From Pseudomonadota bacterium (GTDB taxonomy: Bacteria; Myxococcota_A; UBA796; SXON01), in contig JAUXQH010000135.1 of NCBI GenBank assembly GCA_030685065.1, positions 1 through 64,000 on the forward strand: DNA of 64,000 nucleotides. Reading direction: 5' to 3'. The notes under the pieces were generated by a model. It was not told the origin of the DNA. It was given only the letters and a program-made list of their open reading frames with translations, and ran no database searches. A program made the position numbers and the translations under genes. Below, one piece after another: positions 39,128 through 48,313 of this stretch (within the stretch, counting starts at the first letter, position 1; every line of letters begins with the position of its first letter).

Positions 39128-39985
39128 GTGCTTACCTCCGAAGAGCTCCGCCAGATCCGTCGTCTCCACGTGCAGGCAGGCCGTCGTGTGGACAGCCTGC
39201 TCGCTGGCGACTACCGCTCCGCCTTCAAGGGCAGCGGGATGGAATTCGAGGAGGTACGCCAATACGTCCCGGGAGACGACGTTCGGCGAATCGACTGGAA
39301 CGTCACGGCCCGTACGGGCGAAGCCTTCATCAAGGAGTTCCGAGAGGAGCGCGAGCTGACCCTCCTGGTCTTGCTCGACGTGAGCGGATCGGTACGGTTC
39401 GGCTCGGGCGGCCGCGACGGTCGCACGGACAAGAGGCTCCAGATGGCGCGGGTCGCAGGCGGGCTCGCCTACGCGGCCCTGCGTACGGGCGACCGCGTCG
39501 GGCTGCTGACGTTCAGCGATCGCATCCACCACTACCTGCCCCCCCGACGGAGCCGAGGCCACGGCTGGCAGGTGATCAGCGCCGCGTTCGAGCACGTGGG
39601 GGACGACCACGGCACCGACATCGCCGGAGCGCTGGCCTACGCCACGAAGGTGCTCAAGCGCCGCGCGGTCGTCGCCGTGTTGTCGGACTTCCAGGCGGCG
39701 CGTCCGTTCGGGCCGGAGCTCGGGGCGCTGGTGCGTCGCCACAAGACGCATGCCCTGTTGTTCCACGATCCGCGCGAGCAGGCCCTCCCCAACGTGGGAA
39801 TCGTGTCCCTACGGGACGCCGAAACCGGAGAGATCAACGTCATCGACTCGTCGGCGCTGCACGCCGCGCGCTCGGTAGACAGCCGGCTCGGCGAGCTCCG
39901 ACGCCACGGAGTGCGCGCGAGCGCGGTCTCGACGGACGAGGACGCCTTCTTGCGGCTTCAGCTGCACTTTCGGGGCGCGCGATGA
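39128..39985 (+). CDS. DUF58 protein of the MoxR/Bat system
   Basis: The 285-aa protein contains the DUF58 signature GMEFEEVRQYVPGDDVRRIDWNVTA (residues about 37-61; first part GMEFEEVRQY) and a VWA-like segment with DVSGSV near residue 85. DUF58 proteins are the regular partners of MoxR. There is no membrane segment, so it is cytosolic or peripheral. GTG 39128 follows MoxR by 13 bases, and its end overlaps the next gene by four bases (ATGA). Confidence 0.9.
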   Translation: MLTSEELRQIRRLHVQAGRRVDSLLAGDYRSAFKGSGMEFEEVRQYVPGDDVRRIDWNVTARTGEAFIKEFREERELTLLVLLDVSGSVRFGSGGRDGRTDKRLQMARVAGGLAYAALRTGDRVGLLTFSDRIHHYLPPRRSRGHGWQVISAAFEHVGDDHGTDIAGALAYATKVLKRRAVVAVLSDFQAARPFGPELGALVRRHKTHALLFHDPREQALPNVGIVSLRDAETGEINVIDSSALHAARSVDSRLGELRRHGVRASAVSTDEDAFLRLQLHFRGAR

Positions 39986-40776
39986 TGGCGCTGGTGTTGG
40001 CGTTGTGCGGGTGCCAGGGCGGCGCTTCCGTGCCCCTGGCCCCCGAGGCTCCGGTGTGGGTCGAGGCGCGACACGTAGCGAAGGGAGAGCCGGTGCGGCT
40101 CCACGCGCCGACCGGCAGCGCCCTCCCAGCGGTCGAGGGCCTCGTCGCGACCGAGGTTGCGGTGGAGGAGGGTGGGACCACGCTCTGGGAGCTCCGCGGC
40201 GGTCCGGGCTCGTACGTGCTGGACGTCCCGGTCGGGGCGGGCCCCGTGTCTCGTGTCTTCGTCGACATCGGTGTCGACGGTCCGACCGGCGGCCCGATGG
40301 AAGATCTGGCGGACGTGCCCCCGCCGGTCCCGCCCTGGTGGCCGAGGGCCGCCGCCATCACCGCTGCCGTCGCGACGCTCGTGGCCGTGGGCCTGTTCGC
40401 CTGGCGAAAGCTCCGCCCCGTACCGCCCCCGGCCCCCGCGGAGCCGGCCGATCAGGTCGCGCGGCGCGCCTGGGCCTCGCTGCGGGCGCGCGGCGATCTC
40501 GAGCCCGACCTGCTGGCCGCTGGGCTCTCCTCCGTGTTCCGCCGCTACCTCGAGGCCGTGCACGCCTGGCCGGCTACGTCCCGCACCTCGCGTGAAATCC
40601 TCGATGCCCTGGCGGGAGATCTCCCCGTGATGCAGCTCGAGCGCGCGCGTCGGCTGCTGAACGCGATGGACATCGTGCGTTTCAGCGAGCGATCGGCGCA
40701 CGAAGGGTTCTTCGCGGCGCTCGACGACGACTTCGAGGCCCTGCTCTCGGTTCGCGCGGGGGCGTCGCGTGCTTGA
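39982..40776 (+). CDS. Membrane-anchored lipoprotein of the Bat operon (DUF4381-like)
   Basis: The 264-aa protein has a short signal with lipobox LCGC (residues 8-11), a periplasmic part of about 100 residues, one membrane segment (AAITAAVATLVAVGLFAW, near residue 130), and a cytosolic helical domain with RRYLEAVHAWPATSRTSREIL. The layout resembles the DUF4381 protein found between DUF58 and BatA genes. Having both a lipobox and a later membrane helix is unusual. It overlaps both neighbours (ATGA upstream, 8 bases downstream). Confidence 0.7.
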   Translation: MMALVLALCGCQGGASVPLAPEAPVWVEARHVAKGEPVRLHAPTGSALPAVEGLVATEVAVEEGGTTLWELRGGPGSYVLDVPVGAGPVSRVFVDIGVDGPTGGPMEDLADVPPPVPPWWPRAAAITAAVATLVAVGLFAWRKLRPVPPPAPAEPADQVARRAWASLRARGDLEPDLLAAGLSSVFRRYLEAVHAWPATSRTSREILDALAGDLPVMQLERARRLLNAMDIVRFSERSAHEGFFAALDDDFEALLSVRAGASRA

Positions 40777-41731
40777 ATGGATGCATCCCGCGTGGTTGTT
40801 GGCGTTGCCCCTGGCGTTGCTCCCGTGGCTCGCATGGCTGCGACCCCACACGATCCGGTTCTCGGCCCTTCGCAGCGTGACGTCGCGCCGCACCTGGCGC
40901 AGCTTCGGCGCCCCGGTCCTGCCGCTCCTCGAGTGCGTCGCGATCCTCGGCGTGGTCCTGGCGTTGGCGCGTCCCCAGGAGGTTCGACGGGAGACGCTCC
41001 GCGAGTCCCAGGGCATCGACATCCTGTTGGCCATCGACACCAGCGGGTCGATGGACGCACCGGACATGCGCGCCGGGCCGCGGGAGCTGACGCGGCTCGA
41101 GGCCTCCAAGCTGGTGATGACCCAGTTCGTCGACGAGCGCCCGGATGATCGCATCGCGCTGGAGGTGTTCGGGGAGGATGCCTTCGTGCAGGTGCCCCTG
41201 ACGCTCGATCACGAGGCGCTGTCGGACTTCATTTCGCAGCTCGAGATCGGCATGGCCGGCAAGAACGCAACCGCCGTCGGGACGGCCATCGCCATCGGCG
41301 TGAAGCGGATGAAGGAACTCGACGCGCCGTCGAGGGTCATGATCCTCGTGACGGACGGACGGTCGAACGCAGGGAGCGTCACGCCGCTCCAAGCGGCGGA
41401 GGCCGCGGCCGCACTGGGAGTGCGCGTGTACACGATCGGCGTCGGGAGCGCGGGGCGCGGCGGCTTGTTCGGGGGGATGGGCGGCGCGGACGTCGACGAA
41501 CGTTCGCTCAATGCCGTTGCCGTACGCACCGGCGCCCGGTACTTCCGCGCCGCGGATACCAACGCGCTCGCGCAGGTCTACGCCGAGATCGATCAGCTCG
41601 AGCCGTCGACCGGCCGCACCAAGGAATTCGTCCATCGCGACGAGCGGTACCTCCTGGCGCTGGTTCCGGCGCTGCTGATGTTCGTCGTCCACATGGGCCT
41701 GGGGGCCACCGTGCTCCGGAGGCTCCCGTGA
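40769..41731 (+). CDS. batA: BatA-type VWA membrane protein
   Basis: The 320-aa protein has two N-terminal membrane segments (residues about 7-24 and 50-66), a von Willebrand factor A domain with the metal site DTSGSMD (D90) and the later VTDGRSNAG, and a C-terminal membrane segment (residues about 297-317). BatA-type proteins sit in the inner membrane with the VWA domain in the periplasm or cytosol and were first linked to aerotolerance in Bacteroides. GTG 40769 overlaps the previous gene. Confidence 0.88.
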   Translation: MLEWMHPAWLLALPLALLPWLAWLRPHTIRFSALRSVTSRRTWRSFGAPVLPLLECVAILGVVLALARPQEVRRETLRESQGIDILLAIDTSGSMDAPDMRAGPRELTRLEASKLVMTQFVDERPDDRIALEVFGEDAFVQVPLTLDHEALSDFISQLEIGMAGKNATAVGTAIAIGVKRMKELDAPSRVMILVTDGRSNAGSVTPLQAAEAAAALGVRVYTIGVGSAGRGGLFGGMGGADVDERSLNAVAVRTGARYFRAADTNALAQVYAEIDQLEPSTGRTKEFVHRDERYLLALVPALLMFVVHMGLGATVLRRLP

Positions 41732-43686
41732 ACTGGGCCCGCCCGGATCTGTTGGCGTTGCTGCTCCTGGTCCCGCTGGCACTGCTGGTCGTCGTCTACG
41801 CAGAGCGCGCACGATGGCGCAACCTCACGCTGCTCGCGGCCCTGGACGTGCTCCCGACGCTCCTCCCACCCCGCCTCCGCTCCATCCGCACCTGGCAGGC
41901 GGTGCTCGCCGTCGTGACGACTCTCGCGCTCGCCCTGGCGGCCGCCGGGCCGCGCCTCGGTTTTGAGTGGCAACAGCAAAAGGTTGAGGGCATCTCCCTC
42001 GTCGTGGTCCTCGACGTGTCGCGGAGCATGGACGCCCAGGACGTCTCGCCGTCCCGCATCGAGCGCGCCCGCCGGGAGATCCTCGATCTGGTGGGCCTTC
42101 TCCGCGGGGATGCGGTGGGGCTCGTGATCTTCGCCGCCGGCCCCTACGTTCGCATCCCTCTGACGGTGGACTACGACACGTTCACCTGGGCAGTGAAGGA
42201 CAGTTCGTCGCTCACCATCCGCGCCCAGGGCAGCGCGCTCGCGGGTGCGCTCGACGCCGCGTCCGGGCTCCTCGAGAAGGCCGAAGGGTCGGGGAAGGCC
42301 ATCCTCCTCGTCAGTGATGGGGAGTCTCACGACGATCCCGCGACGATGGACGCCGCGCTCGCGCGGGTTCTCGCTGCGGGGGTGCGGGTTTATGCCCTCG
42401 GGGTCGGCGAGCCCGGCGGCGCGCCGATCCCGCTGGAGGAGGGCGGCTTCAAGAAGGACGCCTCGGGCGATGTGGTGTTGTCCCGTCTGGACGAAGTTGT
42501 GCTTCAGCGGCTTGCCGCCGCCACTGGTGGGGCCTACGTGCGGGCGGTGGCCTCCGATGAAGATGTACGCGCGCTGTACGAGACGGAGATCCGCGGCAAG
42601 CTGGAGGCTTCGGAGCGGAGCGTGCGTCGCGAGAAGCTCCCGCTGGAGCGGTTCCAGTGGCCGCTCGGGCTGGCGCTCGTGAGCATGTCCATCTCGGCCG
42701 GGATCGGGATCGGTCGGCGTCGCGGAGGTGCCGCACGGGCCGCGCGGGGCGGCGCCGCGGCTGGGCTCCTCGTCGCCCTCCTCTTCGGGGCGTCGACCGA
42801 CGCCTGGGCGGGACCCGCCGAGGATGGGAAGGCGGCGCTTCGTGCCGAGCAGTGGGAGAAGGCCGCCGAGCTTCTCGGGCAGGCGCGCGTGGAGAACCCT
42901 CGGGATGCCGAGGCGACACGTGGGTTGGCGGAGGCGCTGTACCGCTCCGGACGCGTGCGCGAGGCCGAGCAGCTCTTCCGGACGCTCGCCGAGCAGGACC
43001 CGGCCCATCGCGCGGTCCACCTCTACAACGCCGGCAACGCGGCGTACCGCGGTGGCCGCCTCGCGGATGCGCTGCAGGACTTCCGCTCCGCCGCCCAGGC
43101 CGACCCGCAATTCAAGCCCGCGCAGACGAACGCCACCGCGGTCGAGCGGGAGCTGGCGGCCCGCACCGAGCCGCCGCCCCCCGAATCGGGAGAGGAGCAA
43201 GGAGAGGAGCAGGCGGGCGAGCAGGAGGAGCAGGCCTCGGGCGAGCAGCAGGGCCAGGATGGACAGGCCGAGGGCCAGGAGCCACCGCCCGGCGAGGAGG
43301 CGCAGGACCAGGGCAAGGGCGGCGAGCCGGGGGAAGATCCCGGAAAGGCTGGCGAAGACGGCCAGGCATCCGAAGGCCCGCCTCCGGAGGGCGGCCCCAG
43401 CGGGAAGCCCGGGACGGGGTCGGACGTGGACGACGCCGGGCGTCGCGAGGGGACGCCGCTGGACGGCCAGGGCGAGCCGACGGACCAGGAGCCAGGAGCC
43501 GAGGGGGAGCCCGCGCTCTCCTCGGAGGGCGAGGACGGGGTGGAGGCCACGGGTGAGGCCGAGGACGGCACACCCAACGGCACGGGCGAGATGACCCGCG
43601 AGCAGGCCGCCCGCCTCGTGGACTCCGTCCCGGACGGGACGCCGCGGGTGGTCGTGGGCGGCCGTGGCACGGAGAAGGACTGGTGA
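41728..43686 (+). CDS. BatB-BatC fusion: VWA domain plus TPR repeats
   Basis: The 652-aa protein begins like BatB, with two membrane segments and a VWA metal site DVSRS (residues 96-100). A third hydrophobic segment near residue 355 (AAAGLLVALLFGAS) ends in a signal-like AWA. TPR repeats follow, as in BatC, at about residues 365-480 (AEQWEKAAELL, NAGNAAYRGGRLADALQDF). Residues about 490-620 are low-complexity Glu, Gln, Gly and Pro. In many genomes BatB and BatC are separate genes. GTG 41728 overlaps the previous stop (GTGA). Confidence 0.88.
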   Translation: MNWARPDLLALLLLVPLALLVVVYAERARWRNLTLLAALDVLPTLLPPRLRSIRTWQAVLAVVTTLALALAAAGPRLGFEWQQQKVEGISLVVVLDVSRSMDAQDVSPSRIERARREILDLVGLLRGDAVGLVIFAAGPYVRIPLTVDYDTFTWAVKDSSSLTIRAQGSALAGALDAASGLLEKAEGSGKAILLVSDGESHDDPATMDAALARVLAAGVRVYALGVGEPGGAPIPLEEGGFKKDASGDVVLSRLDEVVLQRLAAATGGAYVRAVASDEDVRALYETEIRGKLEASERSVRREKLPLERFQWPLGLALVSMSISAGIGIGRRRGGAARAARGGAAAGLLVALLFGASTDAWAGPAEDGKAALRAEQWEKAAELLGQARVENPRDAEATRGLAEALYRSGRVREAEQLFRTLAEQDPAHRAVHLYNAGNAAYRGGRLADALQDFRSAAQADPQFKPAQTNATAVERELAARTEPPPPESGEEQGEEQAGEQEEQASGEQQGQDGQAEGQEPPPGEEAQDQGKGGEPGEDPGKAGEDGQASEGPPPEGGPSGKPGTGSDVDDAGRREGTPLDGQGEPTDQEPGAEGEPALSSEGEDGVEATGEAEDGTPNGTGEMTREQAARLVDSVPDGTPRVVVGGRGTEKDW

Positions 43687-45290
43687 TCGGCGTCGTCCTC
43701 GTGCAGGCGGCGCTCGCGGCGCAAGTGGCCCTTCAGGTCGACAGCGACCAGATCCGCGAGGGTCAGGCGGTTCGGCTCGATCTGCTCGTGATCGACACCG
43801 TTCCGCGGGCAGTGCCGCGCCTCGAGGTGCCGGCGGGACTCCAGGTCGCCTACCGCGGGCAATCGCAGCAGCGGCAGATCATCAACTTCCAGTCGACCTC
43901 CTCGACGACCTTCAGCTACACGCTCACCGCTCTCCGGGCGGGTGAGTACGACGTGGGGCCGGTCACGGTGTCCACGGACGCCGGCGAGCTCGCCACGGCA
44001 CCGCTGCACGTGACCGTCACCGCCCGCGCCTCGGGAGGCGCCGAGGCGCTCACCGGCGACATCGGCGTGGACCACGTCTGGGTGGGCCAGGTGCTGATCT
44101 ACCACCTCCGCTTTCAGACCGAGAAGAACGTGGTCAGCGGCCGGTGGACACCGCCGGCGCCGTCGGGCTTCACGGCGGAGCCCACGGTCGAGCCGGTCAC
44201 CTCGGAGTACCGTCTGGACGAGGACGGCAAGCCCCTCTCCATCCAGGAGCTCTACTTCCCCCTCCGGGCGTCCGCGCCCGGAAAGTGGACGATCCCGGGC
44301 GGCGTCCTCCAAGCCCAGTACGCGGTGACCGAGAGCAACTCGAGGCGCAGGAACAGCCCGTTCGAGGGGATCGGTGCCTTCGGAAACGTGCGGTACGAGG
44401 TCTACTCCGCCGCTCCGCTCGATGTCGAGGTTCGGGACATCCCCGCCGCGGGGCGCCCCCCGGACGCCACGGATCTGGTCGGCCGCTACTCGGTCGAGGC
44501 GCGAACCTCGGAGGGCACCGCGCGGGTCGGGGACACGGTAACGGTCGAGGTCGTGGTCGAGGGGGACGGCGTGTTGGCAGGCTTCTCCCTGCCACCCCTC
44601 GCGGGGAACGCGTTCCGCGTGTACGACGATCAGCCCGTCGTCGAGTCGAACATCGAAGGCGGCGAGTACCACGCCAAGGCCACCTTCAAGCGCGCCATCG
44701 TGCCCCAGGCTCCGGGGGACATCGAGGTGCCGCCGATCGAGATCGCCTACTTCGACCCGGTGGACGGCGCCTGGGCGCGCGTGAGCACCAAGCCGATCCG
44801 CCTCTCGGTGGGCGGCGAGGCGAGCCAGGCCAGGGTGGCCTCTTTCGCCGAGGGTGGCGCGCCCCGGAACGTGGACGCCCTGGGGGAGGACATTCTCCCG
44901 GTGCGGACCGATGTCCGGCTGGCCCGCCCCTGGCCGCGGGCGCTCGCCCTCGCGCTGGTTGCGCCCGGGGCCCTGCTCCTCGCCGCCCAGGCCCTCCTCG
45001 GCCTCCGCGGGCGTAAGCCCCGCCTCGCGGAGCGCGCCCTCGGCTTCGAGGACCTTCCGGTCGACGCCGAGGCCCGGCTCGCCGGTGTGGAGCGGATTTT
45101 CCGCGAGCGGGTCGCGCGCCGGCTCGGAGTGACGACCGAGGCGCTGCGTCGCGAGGATCTCGCTGCGCTCGGGCCCGTGGCCGATGAGGCCGAGACGATC
45201 TACCGAGCCCTCGAGCGTCGACGCTACGGCGGTGAGGATGCCACCGTGTCCGAGGAGCGGGTCCGGGCGCTCGTGGAGTCGTGGGCATGA
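43683..45290 (+). CDS. batD: BatD-type protein
   Basis: The 535-aa protein has a signal peptide (VVLVQAALAAQVALQ) and repeated Ig-like beta domains of the BatD family: IREGQAVRLDLLV, a second with VDHVWVGQVLIYHLRF, and a third with RVGDTVTVEVVVEG. A membrane segment near residue 425 precedes a short cytosolic helical tail. BatD is the periplasmic partner of the BatA/BatB VWA proteins. GTG 43683 overlaps the upstream stop (GTGA). Confidence 0.88.
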   Translation: MIGVVLVQAALAAQVALQVDSDQIREGQAVRLDLLVIDTVPRAVPRLEVPAGLQVAYRGQSQQRQIINFQSTSSTTFSYTLTALRAGEYDVGPVTVSTDAGELATAPLHVTVTARASGGAEALTGDIGVDHVWVGQVLIYHLRFQTEKNVVSGRWTPPAPSGFTAEPTVEPVTSEYRLDEDGKPLSIQELYFPLRASAPGKWTIPGGVLQAQYAVTESNSRRRNSPFEGIGAFGNVRYEVYSAAPLDVEVRDIPAAGRPPDATDLVGRYSVEARTSEGTARVGDTVTVEVVVEGDGVLAGFSLPPLAGNAFRVYDDQPVVESNIEGGEYHAKATFKRAIVPQAPGDIEVPPIEIAYFDPVDGAWARVSTKPIRLSVGGEASQARVASFAEGGAPRNVDALGEDILPVRTDVRLARPWPRALALALVAPGALLLAAQALLGLRGRKPRLAERALGFEDLPVDAEARLAGVERIFRERVARRLGVTTEALRREDLAALGPVADEAETIYRALERRRYGGEDATVSEERVRALVESWA

Positions 45291-46024
45291 TCGCGCTGGC
45301 GCTTGCGGGTTGGTTGTCGGCGGCGGCGTTCGCCAGCGTGGAAGGACGCTTCGAGGAGGCCAACGCGGCGCTCGCGGCCGGGGATCTGCCGGCGGCCGAG
45401 GCCGGCTATCGGGCCGTGCTCGAGGAGCGGCCAGATGCAGGAGACATCTGGTACAACCTTGGGAACGTGCTCTATCGCCAGGAGCGCCACGCCGAGGCCG
45501 CGCTGGCCTGGCGCAACGCCGCGGCCCGCCTCCCGCGCGACCCCGACATCGACGCAAATCTCGACTTCGTGCGGCGTACCTTTCGCGACGGCCTGGTCGT
45601 GCCGGATCCCGTTCCCTGGTTCGCGCCGTGGCAGGTCGCGCTCACCGCGGACGAGGGCATCTGGCTGGGCGCGGCGTTGGCCGGCCTGGGCCTGCTCGCC
45701 GTTGCCGCGCGCCGCCGGGGCCCGCACCTTCCGCTCGCGCCGGTTGGGGTCGGCCTCGTCGTCGTGGGAGGCCTCCTCGCCGCGGGCGGGTTCGGCGAGG
45801 CGAGGATGCCGCCGGTGGCCGTCGTGCTCGTCTCCGAGGCCACCGCGACCTCGGATCTCGGGGGCGGCGTCGAGCTGTTCACCCTTCACGCTGGCGCCGA
45901 GGTCTCCACGGTCGAGAAGGAAGCCGGGCGCACGCTCGTGTCGCTCCCCGACGGGCGCAAGGGATGGCTTCCGAGCGAAGCGCTGGGCGTTGTGGATCCA
46001 TCTGGTCCGCCTCCGGTGTTATGA
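45287..46024 (+). CDS. batE: BatE-type protein: TPR repeats and SH3-like domain
   Basis: The 245-aa protein has a signal peptide (ALAGWLSAAAFA), TPR repeats at residues about 20-100 (EANAALAAGDLPAAEAGYR, DIWYNLGNVLYRQ), two membrane segments (about residues 125-175), and a C-terminal SH3-like domain (LHAGAEVSTVEKEAGRTLV, GWLPSEAL). This is the BatE layout and completes the Bat set. ATG 45287 overlaps the BatD stop (ATGA); GTG 45281 is an alternative. Confidence 0.85.
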   Translation: MIALALAGWLSAAAFASVEGRFEEANAALAAGDLPAAEAGYRAVLEERPDAGDIWYNLGNVLYRQERHAEAALAWRNAAARLPRDPDIDANLDFVRRTFRDGLVVPDPVPWFAPWQVALTADEGIWLGAALAGLGLLAVAARRRGPHLPLAPVGVGLVVVGGLLAAGGFGEARMPPVAVVLVSEATATSDLGGGVELFTLHAGAEVSTVEKEAGRTLVSLPDGRKGWLPSEALGVVDPSGPPPVL

Positions 46025-46041
46025 CCGCGCGCGGAGGCGTC

Positions 46042-46548
46042 ATGCATCGTCTGCTCCTCGCGTTGCTCTTTGTGGCCGGCTGCGGCTGGGAGGGCCGCGT
46101 CCGGCTCCTGTCCGACGTCGAGTTCGACCATTACTACGCCCTGAAGCCCTTCATGCCCGAGGAGGATCGCAAGGCGTTCCTCAAGCTGAAGACAGAAGAA
46201 GAGCGGAGCGCCTTCCTCAAGGAGAAGGGCCTGTGGGACCGCTTCTACAAGTACCCCGAGCACGTCCGCAAGGGCATCGTGTCCGGCGCGGTGCAGAACG
46301 GTTGGACCAAGGACATGGTGTACATGGCCTGGGGAGCGCCCTTCGACAAGCGTGCCCTCGCCGGTCGTCCCGCGCCCCGCTCCGAGCTGCTCGTCTACCG
46401 TTTCGAAAAGCAGGAGGACGGCACCGTGCTCGTCTACCTGCCGAACAGCAAGACCGAGTACAAGGCCGTTGAGCGCTTCACGCGCGATGTCTACCTGGAC
46501 AGCGACCAGGTGACCGAGATCGTCGAACGGAAAGGTTGGTCCCAGTAG
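46042..46548 (+). CDS. BamE-like lipoprotein at the end of the Bat operon
   Basis: The 168-aa protein has a lipoprotein signal (MHRLLLALLFVAGC). The middle is charged (EEDRKAFLKLKTEEE). The C-terminal part contains VQNGWTKDMVYMAWGAP, which resembles the turn-helix (xGMTKxQVxxxLGxP) of BamE/SmpA, followed by beta strands. A BamE-like fold is an inference from that pattern. ATG 46042 has GGAGG just upstream; ATG 46021 overlaps the BatE stop (ATGA) and would add seven residues. Confidence 0.65.
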   Translation: MHRLLLALLFVAGCGWEGRVRLLSDVEFDHYYALKPFMPEEDRKAFLKLKTEEERSAFLKEKGLWDRFYKYPEHVRKGIVSGAVQNGWTKDMVYMAWGAPFDKRALAGRPAPRSELLVYRFEKQEDGTVLVYLPNSKTEYKAVERFTRDVYLDSDQVTEIVERKGWSQ

Positions 46549-46567
46549 GCGTCGGGCTTTTGGTAGT

Positions 46568-46594
46568 CCGGTCCTCCCTTCCGGAGGAGACCGG
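46568..46594 (+). terminator. Hairpin terminator after the Bat operon
   Basis: CCGGTC-CTCC pairs with GGAG-GA-GACCGG (10 bp with a 2-base bulge and a 5-base loop), 20 bases after the last operon stop and followed by GGTTTGG. Confidence 0.5.
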
Positions 46595-46670
46595 GGTTTG
46601 GCGCCCCGGAACGCTGGCGATCGTCGATCGGTGCGTCTAAGGTAGCGTGGCCCGAGCCAGGAGCGAAGCG

Positions 46671-48269
46671 ATGAAGGTCTCCCTGATCAGCCCGTACCCG
46701 GACATCACGAACTACGGGCTCCGCTCGATCTCGTCGACGCTCCGCGCTGCCGGCCACACCACCCAGGTCATCTGCATGCCCGACTTCGCCGGCGACGGCG
46801 AGAGCGTGCACGTCCGGATGTCCGAGGATCGCTACTCGCCACAGGTGATCGAGCAGATGCTCGAGCTCGTGGCGGACTCGGACCTGGTCGGCGTCACGCT
46901 GATGACGCACTACTACGACTCCGCCCGGCAGATCACCAAGGCGATCCAGACCCACCTCGGGAAGCCCGTGATCTGGGGCGGGTTCCACCCCTCGGTGCGT
47001 CCCGACGAGTGCGCGCGCCAGGCGGAGTACGTGGCGATCGGCGACGCCGAAGACCTGATGCTGCAGCTCTGCGAGCGCCTCGAGAGCGGGGACTCCCAGA
47101 ACCTCCACGGCATCAAGTCGCTGGTGTGGCGCAAGGGGCAGGACGTAATCCGCAACGCGCCGGGCTCGCTCGAGCAAGAGCTCGACCGCTACCCCGCGCC
47201 CGACTTCTCCCGCGAGGATCACCACATCCTGTTCGAGGGGCAGCTGATGCCCGTCAGCAAGGATCTGCTCCGGCGCTACCTGCACAACGGCACGGTCAGC
47301 CGGATGTTCGGGCGCACCGGGTACCAGACCATGACCGGCCGCGGGTGTCCGCATGCCTGCACGTACTGCGGCAACAGCTTCTACCGGGATCTGTACAAGC
47401 GTCAGCGGTACGTCCGCTTCCGCTCCGTCGAGCACGTGATCGGCGAGCTCGAGGACGTGAAGCGCGAGTACCCCTTCATCGATTTCGTCTGGTTCTCGGA
47501 CGACTCGTTCTTCGGCCGTCCCCTCCCGGACCTGCTCGACTTCGCCCACCAGTACAAGACCCGCGTCGGCGACCCGTTCTACCTGCTCGGCAGCCCCGGC
47601 ACGATCACGGAGGAGAAGTACTCCGCCCTGGTCGATGCGGGTCTGCACTGCATCCAGATGGGCATGGAGCATGGCAGCAAGCGCATCCAGAAGCTCTTCA
47701 AGCGCTCGACGATGGGCAACGACAAGATCCTGAAGAGCGCCGAGATCATCACGAAGTTCACCGACCGTACGGCGCCGCCCCAGTACGACATCATCTACGA
47801 CCTCGCGTACGAGACCATCGAGGACAAGCTCGACACCTTGCGCCTCGTCGCGGAGCTGCCGAAGCCGTACCGGCTCCAGGTCTTCTCGGTCATCTACTAT
47901 CCGGGCACGTCGCTCCACACGCTCGCCGAGCGGGACGGCCTCGTGAACGACGAGAAGGCCGAGATCTACGACCGCATGTTCTTCGAGCGGCACGACAGCT
48001 ACACCAACACGCTTCTTTTCCTCGCGCGTTCGGGCCGCTTCCCACATCCGCTGCTCAAGGTGCTCATCGATCGGCGCGTCGTCGACGTGATGACCTCCGA
48101 CTACATGGCGCCCGCCGGAAACGTTGCCCGCGCCGCGATCCACGCGCTCCGCCAGGCGCTTCGCAGCCCCGCCGTCGAGCGCGCGAAGGCCCTCGGCACG
48201 TACCGGGCCCGCCTCGTCGGCATGACCGGCGCGGACGCCGGCGCTGCTGCTCCCGTGGCGGACGCGTAG
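46671..48269 (+). CDS. B12-binding-type radical SAM protein
   Basis: The 532-aa protein starts like the cobalamin-binding fold of class B radical SAM enzymes (MKVSLISPYPDITNYGLRSI, then GVTLMTHYYDSAR, PVIWGGFHPSVRPDE). The radical SAM cluster motif CPHACTYC follows (CxxxCxxC, near residue 230), then WFSDDSFF and a TIM-barrel core. The DxHxxG cobalamin ligand is not present, as in many B12-binding-annotated members. The C-terminus (about residues 440-532) is unassigned. Reaction unknown. AGGAG lies nine bases before the ATG at 46671. Confidence 0.82.
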   Translation: MKVSLISPYPDITNYGLRSISSTLRAAGHTTQVICMPDFAGDGESVHVRMSEDRYSPQVIEQMLELVADSDLVGVTLMTHYYDSARQITKAIQTHLGKPVIWGGFHPSVRPDECARQAEYVAIGDAEDLMLQLCERLESGDSQNLHGIKSLVWRKGQDVIRNAPGSLEQELDRYPAPDFSREDHHILFEGQLMPVSKDLLRRYLHNGTVSRMFGRTGYQTMTGRGCPHACTYCGNSFYRDLYKRQRYVRFRSVEHVIGELEDVKREYPFIDFVWFSDDSFFGRPLPDLLDFAHQYKTRVGDPFYLLGSPGTITEEKYSALVDAGLHCIQMGMEHGSKRIQKLFKRSTMGNDKILKSAEIITKFTDRTAPPQYDIIYDLAYETIEDKLDTLRLVAELPKPYRLQVFSVIYYPGTSLHTLAERDGLVNDEKAEIYDRMFFERHDSYTNTLLFLARSGRFPHPLLKVLIDRRVVDVMTSDYMAPAGNVARAAIHALRQALRSPAVERAKALGTYRARLVGMTGADAGAAAPVADA

Positions 48270-48313
48270 GACCGCGGGCGGTCACCGCCGACCAGGCAAG
48301 TTAGGGATCCTCG

